Positions 1 to 6,424 are shown, counted from the first letter of the stretch. The stretch is 33,279 nt of DNA from an uncultured Eubacteriales bacterium (GCA_949001935.1 CARJLX010000007.1:1-33279), one strand, 5' to 3'. Translations and numbers: made by a program. Notes: generated from the sequence alone by a model not told the origin.

Positions 1-46
1 ATAACTTTCCTTTAAAAATTATCATATTGGTTTGACCAATTTCGCT
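1..46. other. Left flank: chromosome or remnant of a related element
   Basis: It supplies the last codons and the stop (22-24) of the unit 1 recombinase. The 20 bp next to the core (27-46) match the element's own right end (16616-16635) at 16 of 20 positions, and the encoded tails are also alike (KLVKP versus KLVEP). Too short to decide between an attB arm and the end of a third, diverged element. Confidence 0.5.
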
Positions 47-1491
47 TTGGTAGCCCCCAGGGGAGCAGGAACGAACCCTTGTCTATCATCTAAAGAGATC
101 TCCATAATTTCTCTAGTATCCGTATTATTTCCATTTGATGAAGTATTAAGAATTACGATAACTTTTTTGCCGAGGATTATAACTTTATGTAAAATTGATT
201 TAATTAACAATGCTTTCTCTCTAGATTCTTCGCTTGCTGCAAGGCTGGCCAAGAATTGTGCAATTTCTTTTCCATTTGTTGCATAAAGAGGGTTAAGTCT
301 AATATCTTTGAGTTCAGCCTCTAGGTTTGCCTTTTCTTCTAGAAGTGAAGTATTTCGAGTTTTTATAGTTTCATTGATAATGCCATTGAGAACTGCAGCA
401 GTAATATTTTCTAATTCTTTGTCAATTTTCTTAATTTTCTCAAGGATGTAATCCTCGGCACTTTGAGATTTGTTATCTTCGATATAAGCGTCAATGTTTG
501 AAGCAAGTACATTAGATTTATCTGCATTATTAAGAAATTCGCGAATTTTTTCTAAAACAATATTTTCAACTAAATCTTTGTTGATTTTTAACTTGTCTTT
601 TTTACAAACATAGTAATAGTAGGTTTTGCTTCTGCCAGTTCCAGAACTGCCAGTCATTTTTTCGCCACAAGATCCACAGAAGATTTTGCCGGTTAAAAGA
701 AAATCGCCTTTAGTATTAATTTTTGTATGATTATTAATTATTTTTTGCACTTTTTTAAAATCCTCCTTGTCGACAATTGCGGGAATTTTATTTTCCAATG
801 TCATTCCAACAGCATTTATGGTTCCAATGTAAAGTGGTCTAGTCAAGATGTTGTGGACTTGGTGATGTTTAAATTTCCCACCTACTTTATTGGTGATGTG
901 ATTTGAGTTTAACCAATCACTAACACTTTTGATACTTTTCATTGAAAGATAAAGTTCATAAATTTTATCTATAACCTCGGCTTCCTCTTGATTTATCACA
1001 TAGCATTTGTCAACGACATCATAACCATAGGGGATTCTTCCACCAAGGAAGTGACCTTTCATTGCACTTTCTTTCATTCCGCGTTTAACTTTTTGTGCAA
1101 GTTCTACAGAATAATATTCTGCAAGGCCTTCCAAGAGGCTTTCAAGCAGTATTCCTTCCGGATTGTCAGAAATTTTTTGCGTTGCTGAAACGAGTTTTAC
1201 GCCATTTCTACGCAAGATTGCTTTATTGATTGCACTATCTTCTCTATTTCTTGCAAATCTGTCGAAGGCATAAACAAGCACAATTTCAAAATTTCTTTTT
1301 TGACTATCTCGCAGCATAAGTTGGAAGTCATCGCGTTGATCGTTCCTGCCAGTCATAGCACGATCAATGTATGTGTGAATTATCTCATAGCCATTTTTCT
1401 TTGCATAATCTTCACAAACGCGAACTTGACCTTCAATACTTTGCTCGGTTTGTCGTTCGCTGCTATACCTGGCATAAATGACTGCTCTCAT
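22..1491 (-). CDS. Large serine recombinase (site-specific integrase), integrated-form C-terminus
   Basis: Catalyses integration and excision at the att sites through a serine-DNA intermediate. The N-terminal resolvase domain (about 3-145) has the start RAVIYARYSSERQ, with R8 and nucleophile S10, and the DRFAR motif (R78, R81). A recombinase domain follows (about 150-255, with GGRIPYGYDV). The zinc-ribbon region has C272, C275 and C296, but the usual fourth cysteine is not visible. A coiled coil covers about 330-400. Its ATG overlaps the metallopeptidase stop by 4 bp, so the two are translationally coupled. The 3' end crosses the attL core: residues after PAPLGAT (KAKLVKPI) are encoded by DNA left of the element, giving 489 aa. 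The copy at the middle junction is 20 aa longer. The family is certain; directionality factor and target choice are not shown. Confidence 0.95.
   Translation of the reverse strand: MRAVIYARYSSERQTEQSIEGQVRVCEDYAKKNGYEIIHTYIDRAMTGRNDQRDDFQLMLRDSQKRNFEIVLVYAFDRFARNREDSAINKAILRRNGVKLVSATQKISDNPEGILLESLLEGLAEYYSVELAQKVKRGMKESAMKGHFLGGRIPYGYDVVDKCYVINQEEAEVIDKIYELYLSMKSIKSVSDWLNSNHITNKVGGKFKHHQVHNILTRPLYIGTINAVGMTLENKIPAIVDKEDFKKVQKIINNHTKINTKGDFLLTGKIFCGSCGEKMTGSSGTGRSKTYYYYVCKKDKLKINKDLVENIVLEKIREFLNNADKSNVLASNIDAYIEDNKSQSAEDYILEKIKKIDKELENITAAVLNGIINETIKTRNTSLLEEKANLEAELKDIRLNPLYATNGKEIAQFLASLAASEESREKALLIKSILHKVIILGKKVIVILNTSSNGNNTDTREIMEISLDDRQGFVPAPLGATKAKLVKPI
47..65. repeat. Left attachment site (attL)
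   Basis: TTGGTAGCC (47-55), C (56), CCAGGGGAG (57-65). The same 19 bp occurs at 16636, and at 33225 with one change (T instead of C at the tenth base). It lies inside the 3' end of the recombinase gene, so bases left of it complete the reading frame from flanking DNA. Confidence 0.85.
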
Positions 1492-2081
1492 GTTGCTTTG
1501 CTCCTTTGTATAAATTCTTTTAATTGTTCGTAAAGTTGCCTCTCAAGGGGACTTGAATAAAATTTATCTCTAGGTTTTACCTCATCGAAGTGTTTTAGGC
1601 GATTTTCTGCAGCCTGAAAACTTACATTACAAAAACTGGCTAATTTTTGTGGTGTTGTGAGTTGCAGTTCTTGTATTATTACCATAGGCATTAATATTCT
1701 TGCAGAAAACATATTGGCTTCGCGTTCAATCAAATTTTTATCATCTCCTATATGTTTGAGATATATGTGGCCAATCTCATGGCCAATGGTAAATCTTCTT
1801 CGGCCAATTGAACTAGTCGAATCAACCAGGATGATTCTTTGTCCGTTAGCCTCAAAAGTGTATCCTTCATTCTTTTTGATTATTTTTTTAAGTTCTGGAT
1901 GTTCAAGTAAATATTTTTGCTTATCGAAAACTTTCCAGCCGTTTTGATTAATAATACCTTTTAGATCTAGGGGATAACTTGTCACATTATTTTCGATTAA
2001 AAACTGCCATGCCTGATCTCTGGTGTTGAAATAACCTTTTTTGCTAAGCTCTTGCTTATGTTTTTTATTAAAAATATTCAT
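1488..2081 (-). CDS. ImmA/IrrE-type zinc metallopeptidase
   Basis: ImmA-family proteases relieve repression by cleaving XRE-type phage or ICE repressors; this is family knowledge. The 197-aa protein has the zinc site H101-E-I-G-H105 and a downstream E-R-E-A-N segment (E121) that would supply the third ligand. A basic C-terminal region follows. It lies downstream of the XRE repressor gene and directly upstream of the recombinase (ATGA overlap), the usual order in ICEBs1-like and prophage switches. The start lacks a clear Shine-Dalgarno and follows a 32-bp gap after the HEPN gene, so translation may be weak or coupled. The likely substrate is the repressor at 3273-3608 or the related regulator at 2752-3261. 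Cytosolic: no signal peptide or membrane segment. Confidence 0.88.
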   Translation of the reverse strand: MNIFNKKHKQELSKKGYFNTRDQAWQFLIENNVTSYPLDLKGIINQNGWKVFDKQKYLLEHPELKKIIKKNEGYTFEANGQRIILVDSTSSIGRRRFTIGHEIGHIYLKHIGDDKNLIEREANMFSARILMPMVIIQELQLTTPQKLASFCNVSFQAAENRLKHFDEVKPRDKFYSSPLERQLYEQLKEFIQRSKAT

Positions 2082-2113
2082 AAATGTATTGTTGACAAGT
2101 TTAAAAATTTATA

Positions 2114-2740
2114 TCACTTCAGTTGCTCAAAATCTTTAACTAGGTCTTTTAGTGTTGGTTTAGAAATCTTTTTTTCCATTGTGGGGTATTCTCGATTGTA
2201 AAATGCTTTAAAAATCAAATCCAAGAATTCGTGAACTTTGTTGTCAACCTCAACTATCTCATCTTTTTGTATTTTTTCCTCTTCGGATAAATCTGGGATA
2301 AACATTCCGTGGCCAAGGCCATGTTTATTTCTTGCGTCTTGTATTTTAGCCACTATTTGGCTTATGTTATTGAGTCTAGCATTTAAAAGTAATTCAAGTT
2401 TTTGCTTAGATAAATAGTACTCTTTGTAATTGCTTGTCGATGATGTGCTGTTTCTTAGAACATCGAAATTTTTTATTGCGTCGTTTTTTAATTTGTTAAG
2501 GCTAAAACAATCCTTTCCGTTATCAAATAAATTAAAAATTTCAAACATTGCCGCTTTGGCATTTGTATCTAAAAAATCTCTGAAATATAAATTGTATTTT
2601 TTTAGAAGAGAAGTATTTTGATTTGCGTAGATTTCTTTTATGTAATAAACATTAATGCTTAAATCATTGGCTCGTTGAGTAAGCATCATAATCTTTTTTG
2701 TAAAGTTTTCATGTATTTTTTGAATTTGTTCCTTCGTCAT
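2114..2740 (-). CDS. HEPN-like protein, AbiU2-like (possible defence RNase)
   Basis: All-helical 208-aa protein. The motif R137-N-K-H-G-L-G-H144 fits the R-x4-6-H signature of HEPN ribonucleases. The upstream part (LYFRDFLDTNAKAAMFEIFNLFD, about 51-73) resembles the helix before the active site in AbiU2-type HEPN proteins. HEPN families act in abortive infection, toxin-antitoxin pairs and CRISPR-linked immunity by cutting RNA. No partner antitoxin is obvious, although the neighbouring HTH regulators could serve. It sits inside the repressor operon with a 12-bp gap after the upstream HTH gene, so it should be expressed in the quiescent integrated state, as expected for superinfection exclusion. 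The assignment rests on motif and layout only. Confidence 0.6.
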   Translation of the reverse strand: MTKEQIQKIHENFTKKIMMLTQRANDLSINVYYIKEIYANQNTSLLKKYNLYFRDFLDTNAKAAMFEIFNLFDNGKDCFSLNKLKNDAIKNFDVLRNSTSSTSNYKEYYLSKQKLELLLNARLNNISQIVAKIQDARNKHGLGHGMFIPDLSEEEKIQKDEIVEVDNKVHEFLDLIFKAFYNREYPTMEKKISKPTLKDLVKDFEQLK

Positions 2741-2751
2741 TATCTTCCTTT

Positions 2752-3261
2752 TTAAAAATCAATATCGTAATCGTTAGTTTCTTCGTCAAGCATATGCTTA
2801 AACTTCAATAATTGATTCCTGGATAATTTGTAATTTTTTATTCCTAAACCTCTTCCATAAACTGTTATGGTGTATTTTTCTTTTGTTTCTTGATGTAAAC
2901 TTAACATTGAACCTACAAAATGAGATTGTTTGAGAGATTCGATGTGTTCTTTAAGGTCAAGATTGACTAAATCTACAGGGTGTGGAAAATATTTACTGAA
3001 TAACGACATGTGAATTCTACGAGCCGAAGTTTGAGGCTCTAATTCAATAGCAAGATATGCCAAATCCTCTAATTTTTTAAGACGTTTTTTAATTGTTTTT
3101 GCAGTGACGCACATTATTTCAGATATTTCTTCATCATTTAGGTAGCAATAACCTTGACTATTGCAATGTTTGATTAATTCGACGCACAAATCTTTATCTT
3201 TCTCGGTGATTAGCTTTGAGTTAGTTATTGCATCAGTATTGGCCTCAAATCCAAAATTCAT
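2752..3261 (-). CDS. HTH regulator sharing the repressor's C-terminal module
   Basis: 169 aa. A helix-turn-helix (about 20-75: DEEISEIMCVTAKTIKKRLKKLE) looks like a winged-helix or MarR/HTH_36-type reader. The last 38 residues (132-169, starting ITVYGRGLG and ending DYDIDF) align without gaps to the last 38 residues of the XRE repressor encoded next door, 17 identical. The shared tail suggests a common interaction surface, dimer element or protease-recognition segment. The genes are 11 bp apart, and the DNA around both stop codons plus the following ribosome site (GATATTGATTTTTAAAAAGG on the minus strand) is also repeated, which points to a past local duplication of the tail. Probable second DNA-binding component of the switch; targets unknown. 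Confidence 0.75.
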   Translation of the reverse strand: MNFGFEANTDAITNSKLITEKDKDLCVELIKHCNSQGYCYLNDEEISEIMCVTAKTIKKRLKKLEDLAYLAIELEPQTSARRIHMSLFSKYFPHPVDLVNLDLKEHIESLKQSHFVGSMLSLHQETKEKYTITVYGRGLGIKNYKLSRNQLLKFKHMLDEETNDYDIDF

Positions 3262-3272
3262 AGTTCTCCTTT

Positions 3273-3608
3273 TTAAAAATCAATATCATTTGATGAGTTG
3301 TCATCGTCTAATAAGGCTTGAATTGCTTTAAGCCTTTTTTCTGTTAATTTGTATTTCTTTGGGCCACTGCCACGACCATAAATAACTATTGAGTTTTCTT
3401 CCATTGTATATAATTTATTGCTAAAGAGATATTCAACAGGGACATGAAAAAAATCCGCCAATTTACTAATTGTATCTGCATCAGGCGTGACTCTTCCAGT
3501 TTCATAAAATGCATAAGACTGTTGAGATTTACCTATCTTTTCAGCGACCTCACTTTGGCTTAAATGGTTCATCTTTCTTAAGTTTTTCAGCTCTTTATTC
3601 TTAAACAT
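3273..3608 (-). CDS. XRE-family repressor (CI-like)
   Basis: 111-aa protein with an N-terminal lambda-repressor-type HTH (about 6-62: LSQSEVAEKIGKSQQSYAFY, then the TPDADTISKLADFF helix). The C-terminal tail (74-111, IVIYGRGSG to NDIDF) is shared with the downstream HTH protein. It is the first gene of the leftward operon and diverges from the Cro-like gene across a 156-bp control region, the standard layout of a phage or ICE immunity switch. It is the likely ImmA substrate. Repeats TAAAGTAAAT at 3635 and 3651, and the inverted repeat ACTAAT/ATTAGT at 3735-3749, are candidate operators. Confidence 0.88.
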   Translation of the reverse strand: MFKNKELKNLRKMNHLSQSEVAEKIGKSQQSYAFYETGRVTPDADTISKLADFFHVPVEYLFSNKLYTMEENSIVIYGRGSGPKKYKLTEKRLKAIQALLDDDNSSNDIDF

Positions 3609-3634
3609 ATAAAGATTTTACCACAATGTAGTAG

Positions 3635-3660
3635 TAAAGTAAATAATATTTAAAGTAAAT
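3635..3660. promoter_or_regulatory. Direct repeat TAAAGTAAAT x2, candidate operator
   Basis: Two perfect 10-bp repeats (3635-3644 and 3651-3660), 16 bp start to start, lie 27 bp upstream of the repressor start on its promoter side. The position fits autoregulation of the leftward operon. I could not pick a convincing -35/-10 for that operon in this AT-rich stretch. Confidence 0.45.
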
Positions 3661-3694
3661 TTTATAAATTTTAATAAAATCTTTATTAAAATGC

Positions 3695-3723
3695 TTGACA
3701 TTAGTGCTTTAAATTATTAAAAT
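3695..3723 (+). promoter_or_regulatory. Near-consensus sigma-A promoter of the rightward operon
   Basis: TTGACA (3695-3700), a 17-bp spacer and TAAAAT (3718-3723). The spacing is optimal. The expected transcript starts about 3730, some 35 nt ahead of the Cro-like gene. The only inverted repeat of the region (3735-3749) falls just after the start point, where a bound repressor would block initiation or early elongation. Confidence 0.75.
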
Positions 3724-3734
3724 TAGGCTAAATA

Positions 3735-3749
3735 ACTAATCATATTAGT
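3735..3749. promoter_or_regulatory. Inverted repeat ACTAAT-CAT-ATTAGT, candidate operator
   Basis: Perfect 6+3+6 palindrome immediately downstream of the rightward -10 box and upstream of the Cro-like gene. Its size and place fit an XRE repressor or Cro site. Which of the HTH proteins binds it is unknown. Confidence 0.5.
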
Positions 3750-3764
3750 AAAAACGAGGTGTTT

Positions 3765-3971
3765 ATGTTGAAACAATTATTAAAGCAACAAAAGAAAACA
3801 CAAAGTGAAGTTGCAAAAGCACTTGGAATAAGTCAGCAAATGGTGAGTTGCTGGTGTACTGGTAGATTTGAACCTAAAATCAGTCAGTTAAAATCTTTGA
3901 GTGAGATTTTGGGCGTTGATGTAAGCGTAGTTGTTGATAGCTTCTGTCAAAACATGGAGGTTGCAGCATGA
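3765..3971 (+). CDS. Cro-like XRE HTH regulator
   Basis: 68 aa, almost entirely one HTH_3 domain (KTQSEVAKALGISQQMVSCW, then recognition-helix flank and PKISQLKSLSEILGV). It is the first gene of the rightward operon, divergent from the repressor, so it is probably the antirepressor-type regulator that opposes CI. I use ATG 3765, which follows GAGG at 3756; an in-frame GTG at 3759 would overlap that ribosome site. It overlaps the next gene by 4 bp (ATGA). Confidence 0.85.
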   Translation: MLKQLLKQQKKTQSEVAKALGISQQMVSCWCTGRFEPKISQLKSLSEILGVDVSVVVDSFCQNMEVAA

Positions 3972-4171
3972 AAGATAAAAGATTGCCAACACATGAAGAA
4001 TTACGAGCACAAGGTATAAACCTTCCAGACGAAATCCCAGTAGAGGAAATTATCTGGGATCGCGAAGCTGAAGCTGAACATAAAGTTATGATTATGCTAC
4101 TTGCTAAACGCTTTCTTGAATGGAAGAAAGAGAAAGAAAGGCAAGAAAAGATAATAAAATTACAAGTTTAG
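3968..4171 (+). CDS. Small charged protein of unknown function
   Basis: 67 aa, no family recognised. The N-terminus is polar (LPTHEELRAQGINLPDEIP) and the C-terminus is a strongly charged helix (KRFLEWKKEKERQEKIIK). It starts inside the stop codon of the Cro-like gene, which implies coupled translation and a role in the early regulatory step. Likely cytosolic. Confidence 0.7.
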   Translation: MKDKRLPTHEELRAQGINLPDEIPVEEIIWDREAEAEHKVMIMLLAKRFLEWKKEKERQEKIIKLQV

Positions 4172-4182
4172 GAGGTAAAAAC

Positions 4183-4374
4183 ATGAGATTATACGATTTT
4201 CTACAGATTCTTGAGAAAGACACAAGTGTAAGAATTGTTAATAAAAAAGAGGAAGTACTTGTGCCAGAAATAAAAAATTCTATTTTTAGTGAAGCTGCAA
4301 GATATTTGTTTATTCCAATAGAATTAATAAAACTTGAGGATAAACAATTTGTGATTGTCTTAGAGTTAAGCTAA
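4183..4374 (+). CDS. Small protein of unknown function
   Basis: 63 aa starting MRLYDFLQILEKDTSV, no family recognised. The frame is open further up, but ATG 4183 has a full AGGAGG six bases ahead (4170-4175), so the shorter form is chosen. Predicted mixed alpha/beta, soluble. Last gene of the first rightward cluster; a hairpin terminator follows at once. Confidence 0.72.
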   Translation: MRLYDFLQILEKDTSVRIVNKKEEVLVPEIKNSIFSEAARYLFIPIELIKLEDKQFVIVLELS

Positions 4375-4397
4375 AAAATCCCCACAAGGGCGATTTT
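4375..4397. terminator. Hairpin between convergent genes
   Basis: AAAATC-CCC / GGG-C-GATTTT with a four-base loop and one bulged C. A- and T-rich flanks on both sides mean it can end transcripts from both directions: the rightward cluster ending at 4374 and the leftward small gene ending at 4407. Confidence 0.6.
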
Positions 4398-4406
4398 GAA
4401 AAAGAT

Positions 4407-4583
4407 TTATTTAATTTGATTTTTTTCATGAGTTAAGGCTTTGATAATCTTCGAGATATATAATTCGGTTTTTCTCAAATGTTTGTCTGAATACTTTTTA
4501 AGAAATCTATTGATACGCTGCTCAATTTCGAATAGTTCCTTAATGTCTTGATCAATATTTGCAATTTGGTCTTCTAGTTTCAT
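4407..4583 (-). CDS. 58-aa helical protein, leftward gene inside the rightward region
   Basis: MKLEDQIANIDQDIKELFEI at the start, then a basic helical stretch ending HEKNQIK. Long amphipathic helices suggest a coiled-coil dimer. AAGGAG lies 6 bases before the ATG, and an extended -10 box (TGATATAAT) about 70 bp upstream gives it its own promoter. No family recognised. Being transcribed against the surrounding operon, it may be expressed in the integrated state. Confidence 0.65.
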   Translation of the reverse strand: MKLEDQIANIDQDIKELFEIEQRINRFLKKYSDKHLRKTELYISKIIKALTHEKNQIK

Positions 4584-4649
4584 ATGTATCTCCTTATGTA
4601 AATTTCATCAGTGCAAAGCAATCGACTATGCCAAATACACTAATTAAAA

Positions 4650-4658
4650 ATTATATCA
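4650..4658 (-). promoter_or_regulatory. Extended -10 promoter for the 58-aa leftward gene
   Basis: On the minus strand TGA-TATAAT (-10 at 4650-4655). No good -35 at 17 bp. The same 12-bp word TTGTGATATAAT precedes the candidate RNA at 12289, which hints at a shared promoter type. Confidence 0.5.
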
Positions 4659-4729
4659 CAACAAAATATACAAATATGTAAAATGACAAAATAAGTCAAA
4701 TTTCGACAAAGCAAAAAAGTGAGGTTATT

Positions 4730-5005
4730 ATGCAAAATTTAAATACTTATGAACAAAGTCTTGAGATGTTATATCAAGATCTTAAGAGAAAGGGCGAAAG
4801 CACCGAAAAAAAGAGTAAGACAAGTTCTTATTCTCCTTTCGGTGCTTTTTGCATTTCCTGGTGGAGTCATTCGGGCTTGCAAAAGTTGTATGTAAAAGAC
4901 AGAGGAAGGGCTGAATTTATGTTTGAAAGACTTCGAAGAACTAAAGATCTTAAAAATTCACTTTGCATGTTATCGCAAGACGACTTGCTACTTAGGATCG
5001 GGTGA
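4730..5005 (+). CDS. Hypothetical 91-aa leader ORF containing a long hairpin
   Basis: Starts MQNLNTYEQSLEMLYQDLKR after a GTGAGGT ribosome site. No family recognised. Its codons 23-40 are built from a near-perfect 24-bp stem with a 5-base loop (4797-4848), followed by TTTTT, so the reading frame crosses what looks like a Rho-independent terminator. The ORF may act as a leader whose translation controls read-through to the Rep-like gene, or may not encode a functional protein. Confidence 0.5.
   Translation: MQNLNTYEQSLEMLYQDLKRKGESTEKKSKTSSYSPFGAFCISWWSHSGLQKLYVKDRGRAEFMFERLRRTKDLKNSLCMLSQDDLLLRIG
4797..4850 (+). terminator. Long hairpin with T-tract inside a reading frame
   Basis: Arm AAAGCACCGAAA...GAGTAAGA (4797-4820), loop CAAGT, arm TCTTATTC...TTTCGGTGCTTT (4826-4848), then T residues to 4850. 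About 20 of 24 positions pair, with a small A-rich internal loop. It could be an attenuator, an RNA processing site, or a single-strand origin or packaging hairpin; it lies 315 bp upstream of the Rep-like gene. Confidence 0.55.
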
Positions 5006-5012
5006 GTTTGAA

Positions 5013-5168
5013 ATGAAGTTGAAATTAAAATATTGCATTTTGGGTTTTCCAGGGCTCTACGAAAAAGAAGTGAAAATTCAGCCACCAAAACATTACGATA
5101 ATCCGCTCGTTGCATGGGAAGATCATGTTGAATTAATTCAAGTACTAAAACTAAAGGAGAAGTTATGA
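5013..5168 (+). CDS. Small 51-aa protein coupled to the Rep-like gene
   Basis: MKLKLKYCILGFPGLYEKEV at the start, ending VLKLKEKL. No family recognised. The frame is open upstream to a TTG at 4923, but ATG 5013 sits 7 bp after the previous stop with GGTGAG ahead. Its stop overlaps the next ATG (ATGA), so translation of this frame should feed the Rep-like protein. Confidence 0.6.
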   Translation: MKLKLKYCILGFPGLYEKEVKIQPPKHYDNPLVAWEDHVELIQVLKLKEKL

Positions 5169-5923
5169 ATAACATTTGGGAAACTTTTGCACCGGTCTTG
5201 TATTCAAAGAAACTGACTGCAGATGAAAAGATTTTGTTTTTTGTGATTGACGCACGAAAGAATGCAGGAGGCTATTGTGATTCAACCAATCGTGAACTTG
5301 CAAAAGTTTTAGGCACAACAGAAAAAACAATTGCGACAAGGGTTTCATCAATGAAACGCAAAGGTGTTATTGGTACATGTCAAAATGTACACAAGCATAG
5401 AAGACAAATTTATTTACGCTTTCCTGGTGATCCATCTCTTGCTAAATCTACACCTCCAACGGAAGAAGAATGTAAAAACAAATTGAGAGAGTTTGAACTG
5501 ACTTCAACCATGTTGTTTGTAAATGGTGTAGTAGTTGACTTAAAAAAAATTGCAATGCAGTTTAAGGCGGAAATTGAAAAACCAGCAGTAAGTAATTCGC
5601 CACAAACACCTGATCAAAAAGAGTTTGTTAGATTGTTTAAGCAGAAGTTCCCTAACAAAGCAATCAATTGCAATGTTGCAGATTATCCAGTTATTAATTA
5701 CATGAAATTAATCCAAGAGATTGAAAACAGTAAGCTTTTAAAAGATGCTGGCAATCTCACACTGAAGTGGTGTCTGGAGCACAGAGAGGATATTCTCAAT
5801 GGGGTTTATCGCAAAATTTCAAATGCGTTAGACCAAATTAAAAACGAAAATTTTCAAGGTAGGTCGTATGCTGACCTTGACATCAATTCCTTATTCCAAA
5901 ATATTGATGATATTCAAATTTAA
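5165..5923 (+). CDS. Winged-HTH (HTH_36-like) protein, possible replication initiator
   Basis: 252 aa. Residues about 10-85 form a helix-turn-helix of the type found at the N-terminus of plasmid and phage Rep or DnaD-like proteins (LTADEKILFFVIDARKN, then STNRELAKVLGTTEKTIATR and a basic wing RKGVIGTCQNVHKHRRQIYL). A linker with NSPQTPDQKEF leads to a helical C-terminal domain (about 150-252). No rolling-circle HUH or Tyr motif and no P-loop is visible, so any initiation would be by origin binding and recruitment of host proteins. Its start overlaps the 51-aa gene (ATGA) with AAGGAG ahead. It is the only Rep candidate in the element. A purely regulatory role is the main alternative. Confidence 0.65.
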   Translation: MNNIWETFAPVLYSKKLTADEKILFFVIDARKNAGGYCDSTNRELAKVLGTTEKTIATRVSSMKRKGVIGTCQNVHKHRRQIYLRFPGDPSLAKSTPPTEEECKNKLREFELTSTMLFVNGVVVDLKKIAMQFKAEIEKPAVSNSPQTPDQKEFVRLFKQKFPNKAINCNVADYPVINYMKLIQEIENSKLLKDAGNLTLKWCLEHREDILNGVYRKISNALDQIKNENFQGRSYADLDINSLFQNIDDIQI

Positions 5924-5967
5924 CAACAATTCCCACATATGGATTAACAAAAGGAGGAAAAACACAG

Positions 5968-6195
5968 ATGGCTAAAAATGGTAAAAAAAGATCAATCGGC
6001 AAGTTGATTGCTTGGATCGTTGTGATCATGCTATTGCTCGCAGTAATTGGAGTTTTAATTGCTGCTATATGCTATTCCCAACAAAATGGGATTACAACTG
6101 TCCAACAATTAGCGAATTGGTTTTCTTGGTTAGGATTCACTAGAACGCCACAAACGCCAGAAGCCGAAATAGTTAAGTCTGTAATCCGTGTTTAG
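5968..6195 (+). CDS. Small single-pass membrane protein
   Basis: 75 aa. A basic N-terminus (MAKNGKKRSIGK) is followed by a hydrophobic helix (about 12-35, LIAWIVVIMLLLAVIGVLIA). A polar tail with TRTPQTPEAE would lie outside the cell. Strong AAAGGAGG ribosome site. Small one-helix proteins at this place could be virion or assembly components, but the charge layout is the reverse of a classic filamentous-phage major coat protein. Function unknown. Confidence 0.7.
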   Translation: MAKNGKKRSIGKLIAWIVVIMLLLAVIGVLIAAICYSQQNGITTVQQLANWFSWLGFTRTPQTPEAEIVKSVIRV

Positions 6196-6221
6196 ATAGG
6201 ATTATGAAAGGAGGAAGAAGA

Positions 6222-6368
6222 ATGAGTAAATGTGAATTATTTGCAAAAGCACATCCAAGCATGAAGAAATTTATTTCTTGGGTTGTTGAATGTGATCGTA
6301 CGCAAAATTCAAATATAGACAATCTCTTGCTTTATCGCAAGTTAAAGCAAGAGGGCTATATAAAATAA
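6222..6368 (+). CDS. 48-aa protein of unknown function
   Basis: MSKCELFAKAHPSMKKFISW then VVECDRTQNSNIDNLLLYRK and a short tail. An excellent AAAGGAGG site (6207-6214) 7 bases before the ATG supports real translation. Basic, soluble, two cysteines. It lies between the one-helix membrane protein and the first large membrane-anchored protein, in the same operon. Confidence 0.62.
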   Translation: MSKCELFAKAHPSMKKFISWVVECDRTQNSNIDNLLLYRKLKQEGYIK

Positions 6369-6372
6369 TATC

Positions 6373-6424
6373 CAACTTCAGTGAAGTTGTAAAAATAAAA
6401 GTCGAAAGAAGCATTTTGCTTCTT
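6373..6424. promoter_or_regulatory. Two hairpins in front of the 430-aa gene
   Basis: CAACTTC-AGT-GAAGTTG (6373-6389) and AAGAAGC-ATTTT-GCTTCTT (6406-6424). The second ends directly at the AGGAGA ribosome site (6425-6430). They may stabilise or insulate the message of the three membrane-protein genes. Neither has a T-tract, so they are unlikely to be terminators. Confidence 0.4.

Noticed and set aside
988..1947. Plus-strand open frames inside the recombinase and ImmA genes
   Set aside because: They lie wholly opposite well-supported genes, lack ribosome sites and show no protein-family features; they are antisense shadows.
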